Source: Bdellovibrionales bacterium (lineage in GTDB: Bacteria; Bdellovibrionota; Bdellovibrionia; Bdellovibrionales; JAMPXM01). From it: DNA of 13,490 nt. The stretch covers positions 1 through 13,490 of the forward strand of contig SXSP01000429.1 in the NCBI GenBank assembly GCA_005792225.1. Reading direction: 5' to 3'. Position numbers and translations under genes: made by a program. Under the pieces are notes generated by a model. That model made no database searches. It was given only the letters and a program-made list of their open reading frames with translations, and was not told the origin of the DNA. Each line of letters begins with the position of its first letter. Position 1 is the first letter of the stretch. Of this stretch, positions 1-7,528 are shown piece by piece.

Positions 1-53
1 GCGGTGCTGACTCGCGAGTTGTAGGTTAGGGACTGAAAACGAAAGGGGCACAA

Positions 54-380
54 ATGAGGCTCGTGATGCGCACACTGAATGATTATCTCCGCGAGAAACG
101 TCTCGACAGCGGCTTGAGCCAGCTCGACGTCGCGCGAGAACTTGGTTATGCGTCGCCGCAGTTCGTTTCGAACTGGGAGCGCGGATTGGTTTCTCCCCCT
201 CTGGAGACGATCGGCATTTTGATCGACCTCTACAAAATTCCCGCGGATGAGGTCGTCGACCGTATTTTGGACGAGACCCGCGAATACTTGGAGTCGCACC
301 TGGTTTCGACACGCAAGAAAAAAGCTTCGAAAACCAACGTTCGCCGTCGCGCGAGCCCCCGCCGCGAGGTCCACGCTTAA
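54..380 (+). CDS. Small XRE-family helix-turn-helix transcriptional regulator
   Basis: A 108-residue protein made almost entirely of one Cro/C1-type (XRE) DNA-binding domain at about residues 8-70. The segment GLSQLDVARELGYASPQFVS is the helix-turn-helix, followed by the NWERG signature and a proline-containing turn before the last helices. The C-terminal 25 residues are rich in Lys, Arg and Ser and probably disordered; they could add nonspecific DNA contacts. No ligand-binding or dimerisation domain follows, so it is a minimal regulator. The start is ATG 54 because AGGGG lies 5 nt upstream (44-48); an in-frame ATG at 66 is possible but less well placed. It is followed by about 100 nt and then the glycosyltransferase on the same strand. 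Whether it controls the LPS genes is not shown by the sequence. Family call is secure; target unknown. Confidence 0.9.
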   Translation: MRLVMRTLNDYLREKRLDSGLSQLDVARELGYASPQFVSNWERGLVSPPLETIGILIDLYKIPADEVVDRILDETREYLESHLVSTRKKKASKTNVRRRASPRREVHA

Positions 381-479
381 CGGCGGAACCGAATTTTCAG
401 TTCGGAAACTGGCGACACCACTCGTCAGTGACCGACGGGGGCGGTTGTCACGGCTAGCGCGAAGAGTTAGGTTGGTCGT
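381..479 (+). other. Intergenic spacer with small inverted repeats
   Basis: A 99-nt gap between the regulator and the glycosyltransferase. It contains overlapping short inverted repeats: CCGAA/TTCGG (89-93 of the 300s block, i.e. 389-393 with 401-405) and CAGTT/AACTG (398-402 with 407-411), which are mutually exclusive. No T-tract follows, so a standard intrinsic terminator is not supported. I see no convincing -35/-10 pair. The two genes may be co-transcribed. Confidence 0.3.
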
Positions 480-1526
480 GTGCACAACCTCACCCGCTCA
501 AGTCCAGATGCCGCCCGGCTTTTGATCATCCGTTTTTCGAGTTTCGGCGATATCGTCCAAGCAGTGGGAGTACCCACCGCCTTCCGAAAGAATTATCCGG
601 GAGCCGAAGTTGATTGGTTGGTGCGCGCGGATTTTTCGAGCCTCGTTGAAGACCATCCTGAAATTCGGAAGGTGCACTCCTTTTCGCGCGATTCGGGCCT
701 CGTCGGTCTGATGCGTCTGGCTTGGCAGTTGGCCGCGGGCGGAGGGTACACCCACCTCTACGATGCCCACAACAATCTGAGATCCAACGTCTTTTGTTTG
801 GTCTACCGGTTACGGCGACCACTGGTCAACTTCGCCCGGAGACCCAAGAATCGGTGGAGGAGATGGCTCTTCTTTCGCTTTCGTCTCCCGGTGCTCCAGA
901 TGCCCTTCCGCGGTGCCAATTCGTTTCACGAACCCTTGAAGCCATGGGGCCTCGCACCCGCGGTTCCCATCGGCCGCCAATTTTATTCGAATGCAGATCT
1001 ACCGGGTGAGGTGGAACGAGAGCTCCAAAGCTTAAGTGGCCCGATCATCGCGCTGGCCCCCTCAGCTGCTTGGCAAATGAAGCGGTGGCCCATCGAAAAC
1101 TGGAAAGCTCTCGTCCAGCTTTTACCGGAAATGCGATTCGTCTGCCTCGGAGGCCCCGAAGATCGATTCATAAATGATATTAGTTTGGTTGCCCCCGAGC
1201 GCTGTCTCAATTTAGCTGGACGCCTCAAACTCAATCAAAATGCCGCGATCTTCGCCCAGGCGGACTTAGTGATCGCGAACGATACGGGCCTCCTCCACGT
1301 CGCCGATCAAATGGAGAGACCCACGATCGCGTTGATCGGCCCAACGGCGTTCGGTTATCCGAGCCACCCGTCTTCCCGCGAACTCGAAATCGACCTTTCG
1401 TGCAAACCCTGCTCGAAAGACGGCCGCGGTCAGTGCGTGAATTCCGTTTATCAACGGTGTCTCGTTGAACTCTCTCCCGAGCGGGTCGCGCAAACGGCCC
1501 GGAAACTTCTGGCAAGAAACTACTAA
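480..1526 (+). CDS. Glycosyltransferase family 9 protein (heptosyltransferase-type, LPS core)
   Basis: A 348-residue protein with the two-Rossmann GT-B layout of the GT9/heptosyltransferase family, which transfers heptose from ADP-heptose to the LPS inner core on the cytoplasmic face of the inner membrane. The N-terminal half opens with LLIIRFSSFGDIV (14-26) and carries YDAHNNLRS (94-102). The C-terminal donor-binding half has the APSAAWQMKRWP block (193-204), a LGGPED loop (223-228) and the family hallmark ANDTGLLHVAD (266-276) followed by ALIGPT. Near the end, Cys308, Cys311, Cys319 and Cys327 form the cysteine cluster seen in many GT9 proteins. Length is normal for the family. The start is GTG 480, because the conserved first strand begins at residue 13 and no in-frame ATG lies upstream of it; the ribosome site is weak. 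The following Kdo-transferase-like gene starts 3 nt after the stop, supporting a shared core-assembly role. Which acceptor it uses (waaC, waaF or waaQ type) cannot be decided. Confidence 0.88.
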   Translation: MHNLTRSSPDAARLLIIRFSSFGDIVQAVGVPTAFRKNYPGAEVDWLVRADFSSLVEDHPEIRKVHSFSRDSGLVGLMRLAWQLAAGGGYTHLYDAHNNLRSNVFCLVYRLRRPLVNFARRPKNRWRRWLFFRFRLPVLQMPFRGANSFHEPLKPWGLAPAVPIGRQFYSNADLPGEVERELQSLSGPIIALAPSAAWQMKRWPIENWKALVQLLPEMRFVCLGGPEDRFINDISLVAPERCLNLAGRLKLNQNAAIFAQADLVIANDTGLLHVADQMERPTIALIGPTAFGYPSHPSSRELEIDLSCKPCSKDGRGQCVNSVYQRCLVELSPERVAQTARKLLARNY

Positions 1527-1529
1527 ACG

Positions 1530-2816
1530 ATGGGCCAAATCTTCTTTTATTTAACTTATCGTAGTCTGATTTGGCCGCTGCTTCGAGCGAGCTTTTCCAT
1601 TCTCGCGCGCTTTAATAAGAAAATCGCGGCCGGCCTTGAGATGCGCGAGGGCGCACCTTGGTTGAAAGAGGACACCCTGCGCCCATCCAACTCGATCTGG
1701 ATTCATTGCGCTTCGGGCGAGTTCGAATACGCGAAGCCGGTCATCACCCGCATCAAGGCACAGATTCCGGATGCGCGGGTGATCGTCACTTATTTCTCGC
1801 CGACTTACGCGGGCGTCGTGCGCCGTTTTCCCGGGGTGGATTTTTCGTGCCCAGTTCCCTGGGATACTCCGCACGCGCTCAGAGATTTCATTAGAATACA
1901 AAAGCCTCATGCACTTCTCGTCGCTCGCACCGATACTTGGCCGGAAATGCTCCGACAGGCGAAGCGTTTTGGACTTCCCACGCTCCTCTTCTCGGCGACT
2001 CTTCCGGAGAGCGCGGGGCGCACGCGTAATCCCCTCGCACGGTGGATGTCGCGTGCCGTCTTCGAATGGCTGGACGCCATTTTTTGCGTGAGCGAGTCGG
2101 ATTTGGCCGCATTTCGCAATTTAGGCGTCGGCGATAAAACTCGCGTGGCGGGCGATACGCGCTATGACCAAGTCATGGAGCGACTGATGAAGCCAAAGCC
2201 ACTTAAGGAGGAGCTCTTTGTAAGGCGAAACTCACAAGAGATTCTCGTTGCCGGATCAACATGGCTTGAAGACGAAAGGGTTCTCGTTGAAGTCGCGGGC
2301 CGGGTTCCTGTCGCTTTCATCTTGGTTCCTCACGAACCCACCGAAGATCATCTTGCGCAGCTTGAGTCGATCATCGAGAGCCGGGGCCTAAAGAGCGTAC
2401 GCTACTCGAAGGCGAGTCAGTGGCCCGATGGGACCATCCTCCTCGTCGATCAAATGGGAATTTTGGCGGAGCTCTACCGGAAAGGTTCTCTCGCCTTCGT
2501 CGGCGGCTCGTTTAAAAAGACCGTTCATAGCGTGATGGAGCCGCTCGCGACGGGGTCGCTCACCTTTGTTGGCCCGCTCTTTGAGAACAACCGAGAAGCA
2601 ATTGAGTTTCATGATATCCCCGTTCAGCCTGGCGAATCCGATTTGCGCTTCGTTCAGCCGGTGATTCACGCCGAAGACTTTGCGGTTCGGCTTGAAAAGG
2701 CTCTAAAAATCGTGAATGAGGCACTTGCGGAGCGAATCCGGCGCGAAATCAAAAGTCGCGCCGGAAAGTCGGACCTTGTTTTAACCTGGTTGAGTGACCG
2801 CGTCTCGTTCAGTTAA
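1530..2816 (+). CDS. waaA: Kdo transferase-like glycosyltransferase (WaaA/KdtA family), divergent
   Basis: A 428-residue protein, the usual length for WaaA, the inner-membrane enzyme that adds Kdo to lipid A precursor from CMP-Kdo. Matching features are the N-terminal hydrophobic membrane-associated stretch (5-28), the IWIHCASGEFEYAKPVI block (56-72) containing the probable catalytic Glu64, VIVTYFSPTYA (84-94), the TDTWPEML block (134-141), PHEPTEDH (267-274), and GGSF followed by the MEPLATG donor-site region (325-342). Two positions look unusual. The SVGE-type motif is one residue shorter (SGE). The acidic residue usually preceding TD-WP is Arg133. These may be a lineage variant or indicate changed chemistry. 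It lies 3 nt behind the GT9 gene, so it is very likely in the same operon. Its TAA stop overlaps the stop of the convergent lipoprotein gene. Family membership is fairly sure; Kdo specificity is inferred. Confidence 0.8.
   Translation: MGQIFFYLTYRSLIWPLLRASFSILARFNKKIAAGLEMREGAPWLKEDTLRPSNSIWIHCASGEFEYAKPVITRIKAQIPDARVIVTYFSPTYAGVVRRFPGVDFSCPVPWDTPHALRDFIRIQKPHALLVARTDTWPEMLRQAKRFGLPTLLFSATLPESAGRTRNPLARWMSRAVFEWLDAIFCVSESDLAAFRNLGVGDKTRVAGDTRYDQVMERLMKPKPLKEELFVRRNSQEILVAGSTWLEDERVLVEVAGRVPVAFILVPHEPTEDHLAQLESIIESRGLKSVRYSKASQWPDGTILLVDQMGILAELYRKGSLAFVGGSFKKTVHSVMEPLATGSLTFVGPLFENNREAIEFHDIPVQPGESDLRFVQPVIHAEDFAVRLEKALKIVNEALAERIRREIKSRAGKSDLVLTWLSDRVSFS
2813..2816. other. Shared TTAA: overlapping stop codons of convergent genes
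   Basis: The palindromic TTAA supplies the TAA stop of the plus-strand Kdo-transferase-like gene (2814-2816) and, on the other strand, the TAA of the 1117-residue lipoprotein gene (2815-2813). There is no room for a terminator between them. Both transcripts must therefore end inside, or run antisense through, the neighbouring coding region. Confidence 0.9.
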
Positions 2817-5800
2817 TGGAAAATTCTTTTCCACCAGCTTCCGCTCTCTTGGCCCTCAGGCGGACGCTGAGGCTCAAACGCGTACACGCCAGGTTGGCTC
2901 GAAAGGTGACCGCGATAACGTGCGTAAGCTTCCGAAAGACGCTCGAGCGGATACCCACCTACGTCGATCTTTCCGCTGACTTCACCAGCACTCGACTTTT
3001 TCGCGGCGATGACATTGAGGAAGGTCACGTAGTCATTTGTCCCGCGTAACGAGAGAAGCCAGGGGTAATTTCCAAGATCCCCCTTATCGAGCAGCATTCC
3101 GTCAATCGAACCTTGGGCGAACGTGTAGAAGTGCTCGCGAACTTCGATCGGTTTCTTGAGGTCGCCGCCGGAGCAAATCAAAACTCCTCTGGAGAGTCGG
3201 CCGAGGAGCTCCGCACCCTTCAACTTCGAGTCGCGAACCAAAGATTTGCGAGCTTCCCAGTACTCAGGCGAGATGCGGATCGCGACGCAGGAATCGTAGC
3301 GGGTCGCCTTCACCTTCATTTCCACGTGCTCCATGATGAGGCTCGTCCCGCTGGAGAGGCTTGATCCTTCACTCACCGAAGTCGCATCCGATCGCGAATG
3401 ACTGAAGCTCGCGGAAAGACCCGCGGCTCCCCAGATGGCGCTCAGGATTGGAACCTTCTCGACAAGAGACCCAACGATCGCGGTCGGCGACCAAGAAGCG
3501 GTGAAGCTATTGCTGTGGCTATTGGAGCGTCCAAACGAAACATCGGAACCCACATTGAGTGAGAGGGTCGGTCGCTGACTCGGAAGAAAGGTGCCTCCGT
3601 CAGTTTCCAGCAGGCGGAGTGTACGATCCACGCTGAAAACCTGATCGCCCCGGCTGACCGCGCGCATGCAATCTTGCATCATTCCCTTAGGACGCTGGAG
3701 CGCCGCCGCCTGGATATCGTACATGAACATCATGCAGAGACGGCCCGCGAGAGGGACGTCGATTTGCCTTTTGCCGTCAATCCATTCTTGAACCTGGGCG
3801 AGGGTGACCGGCTCCTTCAGCGCGAAAGGATCCCAGATGTGGGTCGGAAATTTGTAGTTCAAGAATGCGAGAAGCCTCTGCGCCGAAGCCTTTGCTGGCA
3901 AACCGATATTGTTTGCCTCAAGACCCGGATTTTGCGCGAGGATAGTGCTTTCGTTGTTGAGAGCGACATACTCGAGGTTCATCACCTTGAGGTAGCTCGT
4001 CAGCTTGGTCATTTCGCGCATGCGCTGCACGTATTCAAAATGCGACTTCCGAGCGCGCTCAAGGATTTGCGAATAGGTCTGACCCGCGATCGCCCGCGTG
4101 TTCTCGGCCATATCGATTGACTTGTAAGAGCCCGAAATCGTCATGTCGGTCGGGAAACTCGCCGAGTTTTCCGCTTCGTCACCCGCCCAGATCGGTGCGA
4201 CGTACGTGGGAGTGACGAGCCCTGACGCACGATCGACCAGGTCGAGCGCGCGCCGGCCTCTTTCGAGCTGCAGAGATCCCTTCTCTCTTTCAGAGAGCCG
4301 AGACTCGTCGACCGGAAGAATTTCGTAGACGAAGTTCGCGCGCGACCGGATCAGCTTCGGATCCGAGATGTCAAAGTCGAGCCCGACTTTCACTTCCCCG
4401 CCCACGACGCGTATGAGTTTAGAGTCGCCGTCCATTTGCGAAAAGAGTTCGGTCTTCTCACCCGATGCGGATCTGACCGTAACGAAGATCAGCGCTCTGA
4501 AAAGGTAAATTCCATCGCGCAAAGCTTCGGGGGCGGCCGAACGCCCGTGCAAGATACTCGAATGCCGAAGAACACGAAGGGGCATGCGGAACTGAACTGA
4601 TTTTTTGATCTTCAGGTTCATGAACTCATCGACGGAATAATGACGAGTGTTAATGGTGTCCCAAGAATAGGTTTCGCTCATGAGGCGCGCCGATTTTTTT
4701 GGCGCATTGTTCACACGCTCCACGGTCGCGCTGATAAATTTCGAATCACCACCCAGCGAGAGACGATCCCAGGGATTGATGGCGATCGTGCGGCTCTCCG
4801 AGAAACCCGACTCGGGGTGCGAAATCGTAACGGGAATCAACCGGAAGTGCTCAGGTTCGTAGTAGCGATGAGAGAGCGAATCTTCCCAGCTGTAGCAACC
4901 GTCTGAGCCCGGTCCACGCCGCGGGAGTGGTTTGATCGTTTTTTTAAGATTTCCCTCGCCCGAGGTCACGACGAAGTCGGCATCGACCGCGGGACGATTG
5001 CCGTTTGAGGTATCCGTCAAACATGCGACGACGCGGTAGTTGACCGTTCTAACGAGCGCCGACTCGTCTTCAACACCGGCCCACTCAAGCTTCAGCTCAC
5101 CGACTTCAAAGAGACGAGGAGCCGCAGCCGAAGGTGCGTCGGGCGAACCGTTAATATTGGGCTGTGACTTCTCTTCGCGCTCAAACTCAGGATTGATAAT
5201 CTGAACGGGCAACGACGGAGAGCCCGTGAGGCTCGCGTAGTCGCCGATACTGAACAATCCGGAAAACGGGGTCAGATCTTTTGGTCCACCACTTGCCGCG
5301 ATTTTCACCGCAAGACGGAAGCGGGTCCCGACGCTACCCTGGGAAATTTCGGGAGTGAAATCAAAGCGGAAACCGTCTCCCTCCTTATAGACAGGAAGGT
5401 CATCGGCTCTCGAGACGATCTGCGATTTTTCCTGGCTGCCCGAAACTGAAGAGGCGATCAGGTCCACTGACGCCTTGAGGTCCGCGTTCTTCAGAGCATA
5501 TTCGATTTGTTGGCCTCTTAAGTCTCTTAAGAGAATGGACGGTGATAAGTGGACGCGAAGACTGCGCGAGAGGCGTTGAGCCGAGCGTCGCGGAGAATTG
5601 TCGATGGTCAGTTTCGAGACGTGAACCCTCTTCGGGCTGGACACTCTCATCATCTCGGATTCATCCGAGAGATATTCCTCGGGAACTTCGCTTTTTGAGA
5701 GATCAACGACGTCACTTCCGCCGCTGAAACCCCACGGGTTAATCGCAAGGCGCACATCGCGAGTTCCCGATTGCATCCTACTGGACGTGATTTTGCGGTC

Positions 5801-6166
5801 GAGTCGAATGTATCTTTCGTCAGCCAAATGATTGTACGCGATTTCCTCGGACCAGTTGAGGCAACCGGAGTCGTCGGTTCGCTGGTGGATTTCTTTTGTG
5901 CCCCCGAGAACAATGAAGGCATGACGCTTGATGGACTCGGCCGTGCGTTTGTCCTTCAGGCAGGCCGAGAAATTGTAGAGTCGAGCCGAGGGAATGGAAA
6001 AACCGCGTAACTGCCTCGAAACGGTTGACGAGCCCTTGACCGAGTCGATCACGAACGTTGATCGGCTGGAGACGTTTTGCGATTGCGGACGCACGCAGGC
6101 CGCGAGACTTAAGCTCAAAACGGCCAAAGAAAAAACGAGAGCCGAAAAATTAAAAGATCGAATCAT
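2813..6166 (-). CDS. Giant outer-membrane lipoprotein with duplicated Cys-bridged module, function unknown
   Basis: An 1117-residue protein that I do not recognise. Residues 1-24 are a lipoprotein signal peptide ending in lipobox LAAC (Cys24). The residue after Cys24 is Val, so Lol-type inner-membrane retention is not indicated. The body contains a duplicated module at about 62-290 and 375-620. Each copy has an ACL motif, a second Cys in SGC/DGC followed by Trp, a Tyr-rich stretch, AINPW, and later N(S/A)P(R/K)(R/K)SA. The rest is mostly beta-rich until a helical middle (about 690-850), then a Ser/Thr-rich segment (866-955) around a hydrophobic helix, then a mixed C-terminal domain (956-1080). 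Apart from Cys24 the protein has eight cysteines in four neighbouring pairs (69/102, 382/424, 811/833, 960/998), which suggests disulfides. The start ATG at 6166 lies inside the end of the barrel gene, so translation is probably coupled. The C-terminus ends in GSWWKRIFH. No enzymatic motif was seen. Confidence 0.85.
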   Translation of the reverse strand: MIRSFNFSALVFSLAVLSLSLAACVRPQSQNVSSRSTFVIDSVKGSSTVSRQLRGFSIPSARLYNFSACLKDKRTAESIKRHAFIVLGGTKEIHQRTDDSGCLNWSEEIAYNHLADERYIRLDRKITSSRMQSGTRDVRLAINPWGFSGGSDVVDLSKSEVPEEYLSDESEMMRVSSPKRVHVSKLTIDNSPRRSAQRLSRSLRVHLSPSILLRDLRGQQIEYALKNADLKASVDLIASSVSGSQEKSQIVSRADDLPVYKEGDGFRFDFTPEISQGSVGTRFRLAVKIAASGGPKDLTPFSGLFSIGDYASLTGSPSLPVQIINPEFEREEKSQPNINGSPDAPSAAAPRLFEVGELKLEWAGVEDESALVRTVNYRVVACLTDTSNGNRPAVDADFVVTSGEGNLKKTIKPLPRRGPGSDGCYSWEDSLSHRYYEPEHFRLIPVTISHPESGFSESRTIAINPWDRLSLGGDSKFISATVERVNNAPKKSARLMSETYSWDTINTRHYSVDEFMNLKIKKSVQFRMPLRVLRHSSILHGRSAAPEALRDGIYLFRALIFVTVRSASGEKTELFSQMDGDSKLIRVVGGEVKVGLDFDISDPKLIRSRANFVYEILPVDESRLSEREKGSLQLERGRRALDLVDRASGLVTPTYVAPIWAGDEAENSASFPTDMTISGSYKSIDMAENTRAIAGQTYSQILERARKSHFEYVQRMREMTKLTSYLKVMNLEYVALNNESTILAQNPGLEANNIGLPAKASAQRLLAFLNYKFPTHIWDPFALKEPVTLAQVQEWIDGKRQIDVPLAGRLCMMFMYDIQAAALQRPKGMMQDCMRAVSRGDQVFSVDRTLRLLETDGGTFLPSQRPTLSLNVGSDVSFGRSNSHSNSFTASWSPTAIVGSLVEKVPILSAIWGAAGLSASFSHSRSDATSVSEGSSLSSGTSLIMEHVEMKVKATRYDSCVAIRISPEYWEARKSLVRDSKLKGAELLGRLSRGVLICSGGDLKKPIEVREHFYTFAQGSIDGMLLDKGDLGNYPWLLSLRGTNDYVTFLNVIAAKKSSAGEVSGKIDVGGYPLERLSEAYARYRGHLSSQPGVYAFEPQRPPEGQESGSWWKRIFH
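4307..5044 (-). repeat. Intragenic duplication, copy B (lipoprotein residues ~375-620)
   Basis: Second copy of the internal repeat. Landmarks are ACLTD (381-385), SDGCYSWEDS (421-430), AINPWD (462-467), VNNAPKKSARL (485-495) and GLDFDI (595-600). The Cys-to-Cys spacing is 42 residues against 33 in copy A, because of an extra loop. Boundaries are approximate. Confidence 0.7.
5297..5983 (-). repeat. Intragenic duplication, copy A (lipoprotein residues ~62-290)
   Basis: First copy of an internal protein-level repeat of the giant lipoprotein. Landmarks are ACLKD (68-72), DDSGCLNWSEE (98-108), AINPWG (141-146), IDNSPRRSAQRL (188-199) and GFRFDF (265-270). The order and spacing match copy B. Divergence is high, so the duplication is old and would not be visible at nucleotide level. 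Boundaries are approximate. Confidence 0.7.
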
Positions 6167-7319
6167 AAAGTGTCCCGAGTTTCAGCAGAATATATTCTTG
6201 TCGACTCTGAAGCGCGCTCGCATTGATGACGTCGGCGCTCACGTATCTCGCACCGAGCGTGAGATTCTTTGTCTTCATCACGGTTTGAAGTTCGGCGGCC
6301 CAACCCTGGCGATTGGTGTGACCGAAGCCGGCGTCGTTATAGAAAGCCGGTGCTACATCGCTTTCAGCGAAAAAGACTTCGCCCTTCGGAATGAGGTCGA
6401 TATCTCCGGGAAGCCCGATCTCGAAGCGGGTTGAGAGATGCTGAGCATTTCGGAAACCCTCGGGGGCATCAAGATTCTGAATCATGTTTCCACCAAAACC
6501 CCAGGCGAACCCGGGCACGAAGGTGATCTTCGCATCGCCGCCCGCCGCCCATCCTTGATAGCCGTAAACAAAGCGGCGACCGTCGTCGTCGAGGGTGTTG
6601 CCAAAGGGCGCGCTCTCCATCGCGACTTGCGACGGCAGCTGGTGAAACGCGAAGTGGGTACCGTGTGCCTCAAGAGCCAAGAACTCAAATGGCATCGTCT
6701 TGATCAAAAGCGTTTCGCTAAGAAAAGAGGGTGAGGGCTCCGCATCCACGGTCTTCGTCGAAAGTTGCGTCGAGGTTGGTATGGTCTGTTGCGCTCTCAA
6801 CTCAAGTCCCAGACGCTTTGAGCCCACAACGACCTTTTCAAGAACACCGGGAAACGCGCGTTCCGAAATGAGGAGAGGAAGGCTCAGTTGTCCTTGGTTG
6901 AGCGCTCCGGCCTGCACGGCAAAGAACGTGAGGGGCCGATATTGAACGAAGGCTTCTTTCAGGTCGAGGCCGCTTCGAGGAGCACTATCGCCGAAGCGGG
7001 TTTGAGCATACCCCGACTGCATCGTCACGCCGGCGTTTGCTTTAAGGAGAAGCGTGTCGGCCAGACGGTAACGCATTTCTCCGCGAAGTCCGAAGCCGAC
7101 GATCTGGGCTTGGTCGCGTTCGTTAGCGAAACTGTCGCCGCGGAGGTCCATCTTCCACTGCACATCGGCCTTCCGGCGCGGCGCCTGTGTTTCGATCTTA
7201 GTTGCAACGGAACTCGTCGCTTCGGTCGGTGTTTGGGCACGGGCAGAAATTCCCGTGAGCATGATCATCACGCCCGCGAAAACTTTCTTTGCAACGCTCT
7301 CGTCAATGAAACCCGGCAT
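6150..7319 (-). CDS. Outer-membrane beta-barrel (porin-like) protein
   Basis: A 389-residue secreted protein. Residues 1-28 form a Sec signal peptide (KK then FAGVMIMLTGI) with a probable cleavage after ARA, before QTPTEAT. The mature protein is a succession of alternating amphipathic strands with many aromatic residues, for example the MRYRLADTLLLKANAGVTMQ, FAWGFGGNMIQN and LTLGARYVS regions. It ends in Phe, the classic last residue recognised by the BAM complex. This fits a porin or alginate-export-like barrel of roughly 16-18 strands; the substrate is unknown. I chose ATG 7319, not the in-frame TTG further upstream, because GGGAG (7327-7331) sits 7 nt before it and the signal peptide then begins properly. 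Its 3' end overlaps the start of the giant lipoprotein gene by 17 nt, so the two are coupled and probably work together at the outer membrane. Confidence 0.8.
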   Translation of the reverse strand: MPGFIDESVAKKVFAGVMIMLTGISARAQTPTEATSSVATKIETQAPRRKADVQWKMDLRGDSFANERDQAQIVGFGLRGEMRYRLADTLLLKANAGVTMQSGYAQTRFGDSAPRSGLDLKEAFVQYRPLTFFAVQAGALNQGQLSLPLLISERAFPGVLEKVVVGSKRLGLELRAQQTIPTSTQLSTKTVDAEPSPSFLSETLLIKTMPFEFLALEAHGTHFAFHQLPSQVAMESAPFGNTLDDDGRRFVYGYQGWAAGGDAKITFVPGFAWGFGGNMIQNLDAPEGFRNAQHLSTRFEIGLPGDIDLIPKGEVFFAESDVAPAFYNDAGFGHTNRQGWAAELQTVMKTKNLTLGARYVSADVINASALQSRQEYILLKLGTLYDSIF

Positions 7320-7528
7320 GCACGTACTCCCGATCCAACCTTGGCAAGGATTGTTCAAGATCCGGGCCCACGCTTCGTGAAATTCCTACTTACCTTCGAT
7401 GTTGCGCTCGCACGCGTATGTCCGCGAATCATGCCTAAATAAAAAACTAGACAGCTCCCGCGTGCGCGCAATCCGTCACTCCCACCATGTAACGGTGTCG
7501 AGAAAGGTCGTAGGCACGACTGGAAACT
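7320..7528 (-). other. Intergenic region upstream of the barrel-lipoprotein pair
   Basis: About 209 nt between two minus-strand genes. It contains a possible imperfect stem (minus strand CCGTTAC and GTGACGG with a 9-nt loop, near 7470-7495), an AT-rich run at about 7436-7452 that could form part of a promoter, and an 11-nt palindrome CCTTGGCAAGG at 7339-7349 just upstream of the ribosome site. None of these is a confident promoter or terminator. No B12-box-like motif of a cobalamin riboswitch was seen. Confidence 0.3.

Noticed and set aside
3674..4120. Plus-strand open frame of 148 codons inside the giant lipoprotein gene
   Set aside because: His/Arg-rich shadow of a well-supported minus-strand coding region; no ribosome site or recognisable motif.
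7339..7349. Palindrome CCTTGGCAAGG upstream of the barrel gene as an operator
   Set aside because: Arms are only 5 bp around one central base and do not extend; chance occurrence cannot be excluded.
7320..7358. Longer TTG start for the barrel protein
   Set aside because: It would add residues ahead of the signal peptide, whereas ATG 7319 has GGGAG at ideal spacing.
7470..7495. Structured RNA or terminator after the DUF5522/BtuF-like gene
   Set aside because: A 7-bp stem with one G-U pair is possible, but no T-run follows and alternative pairings compete.
7320..7528. Cobalamin riboswitch near the BtuF-like gene
   Set aside because: No B12-box-like conserved core seen, and this region lies downstream of that gene, not in its leader.
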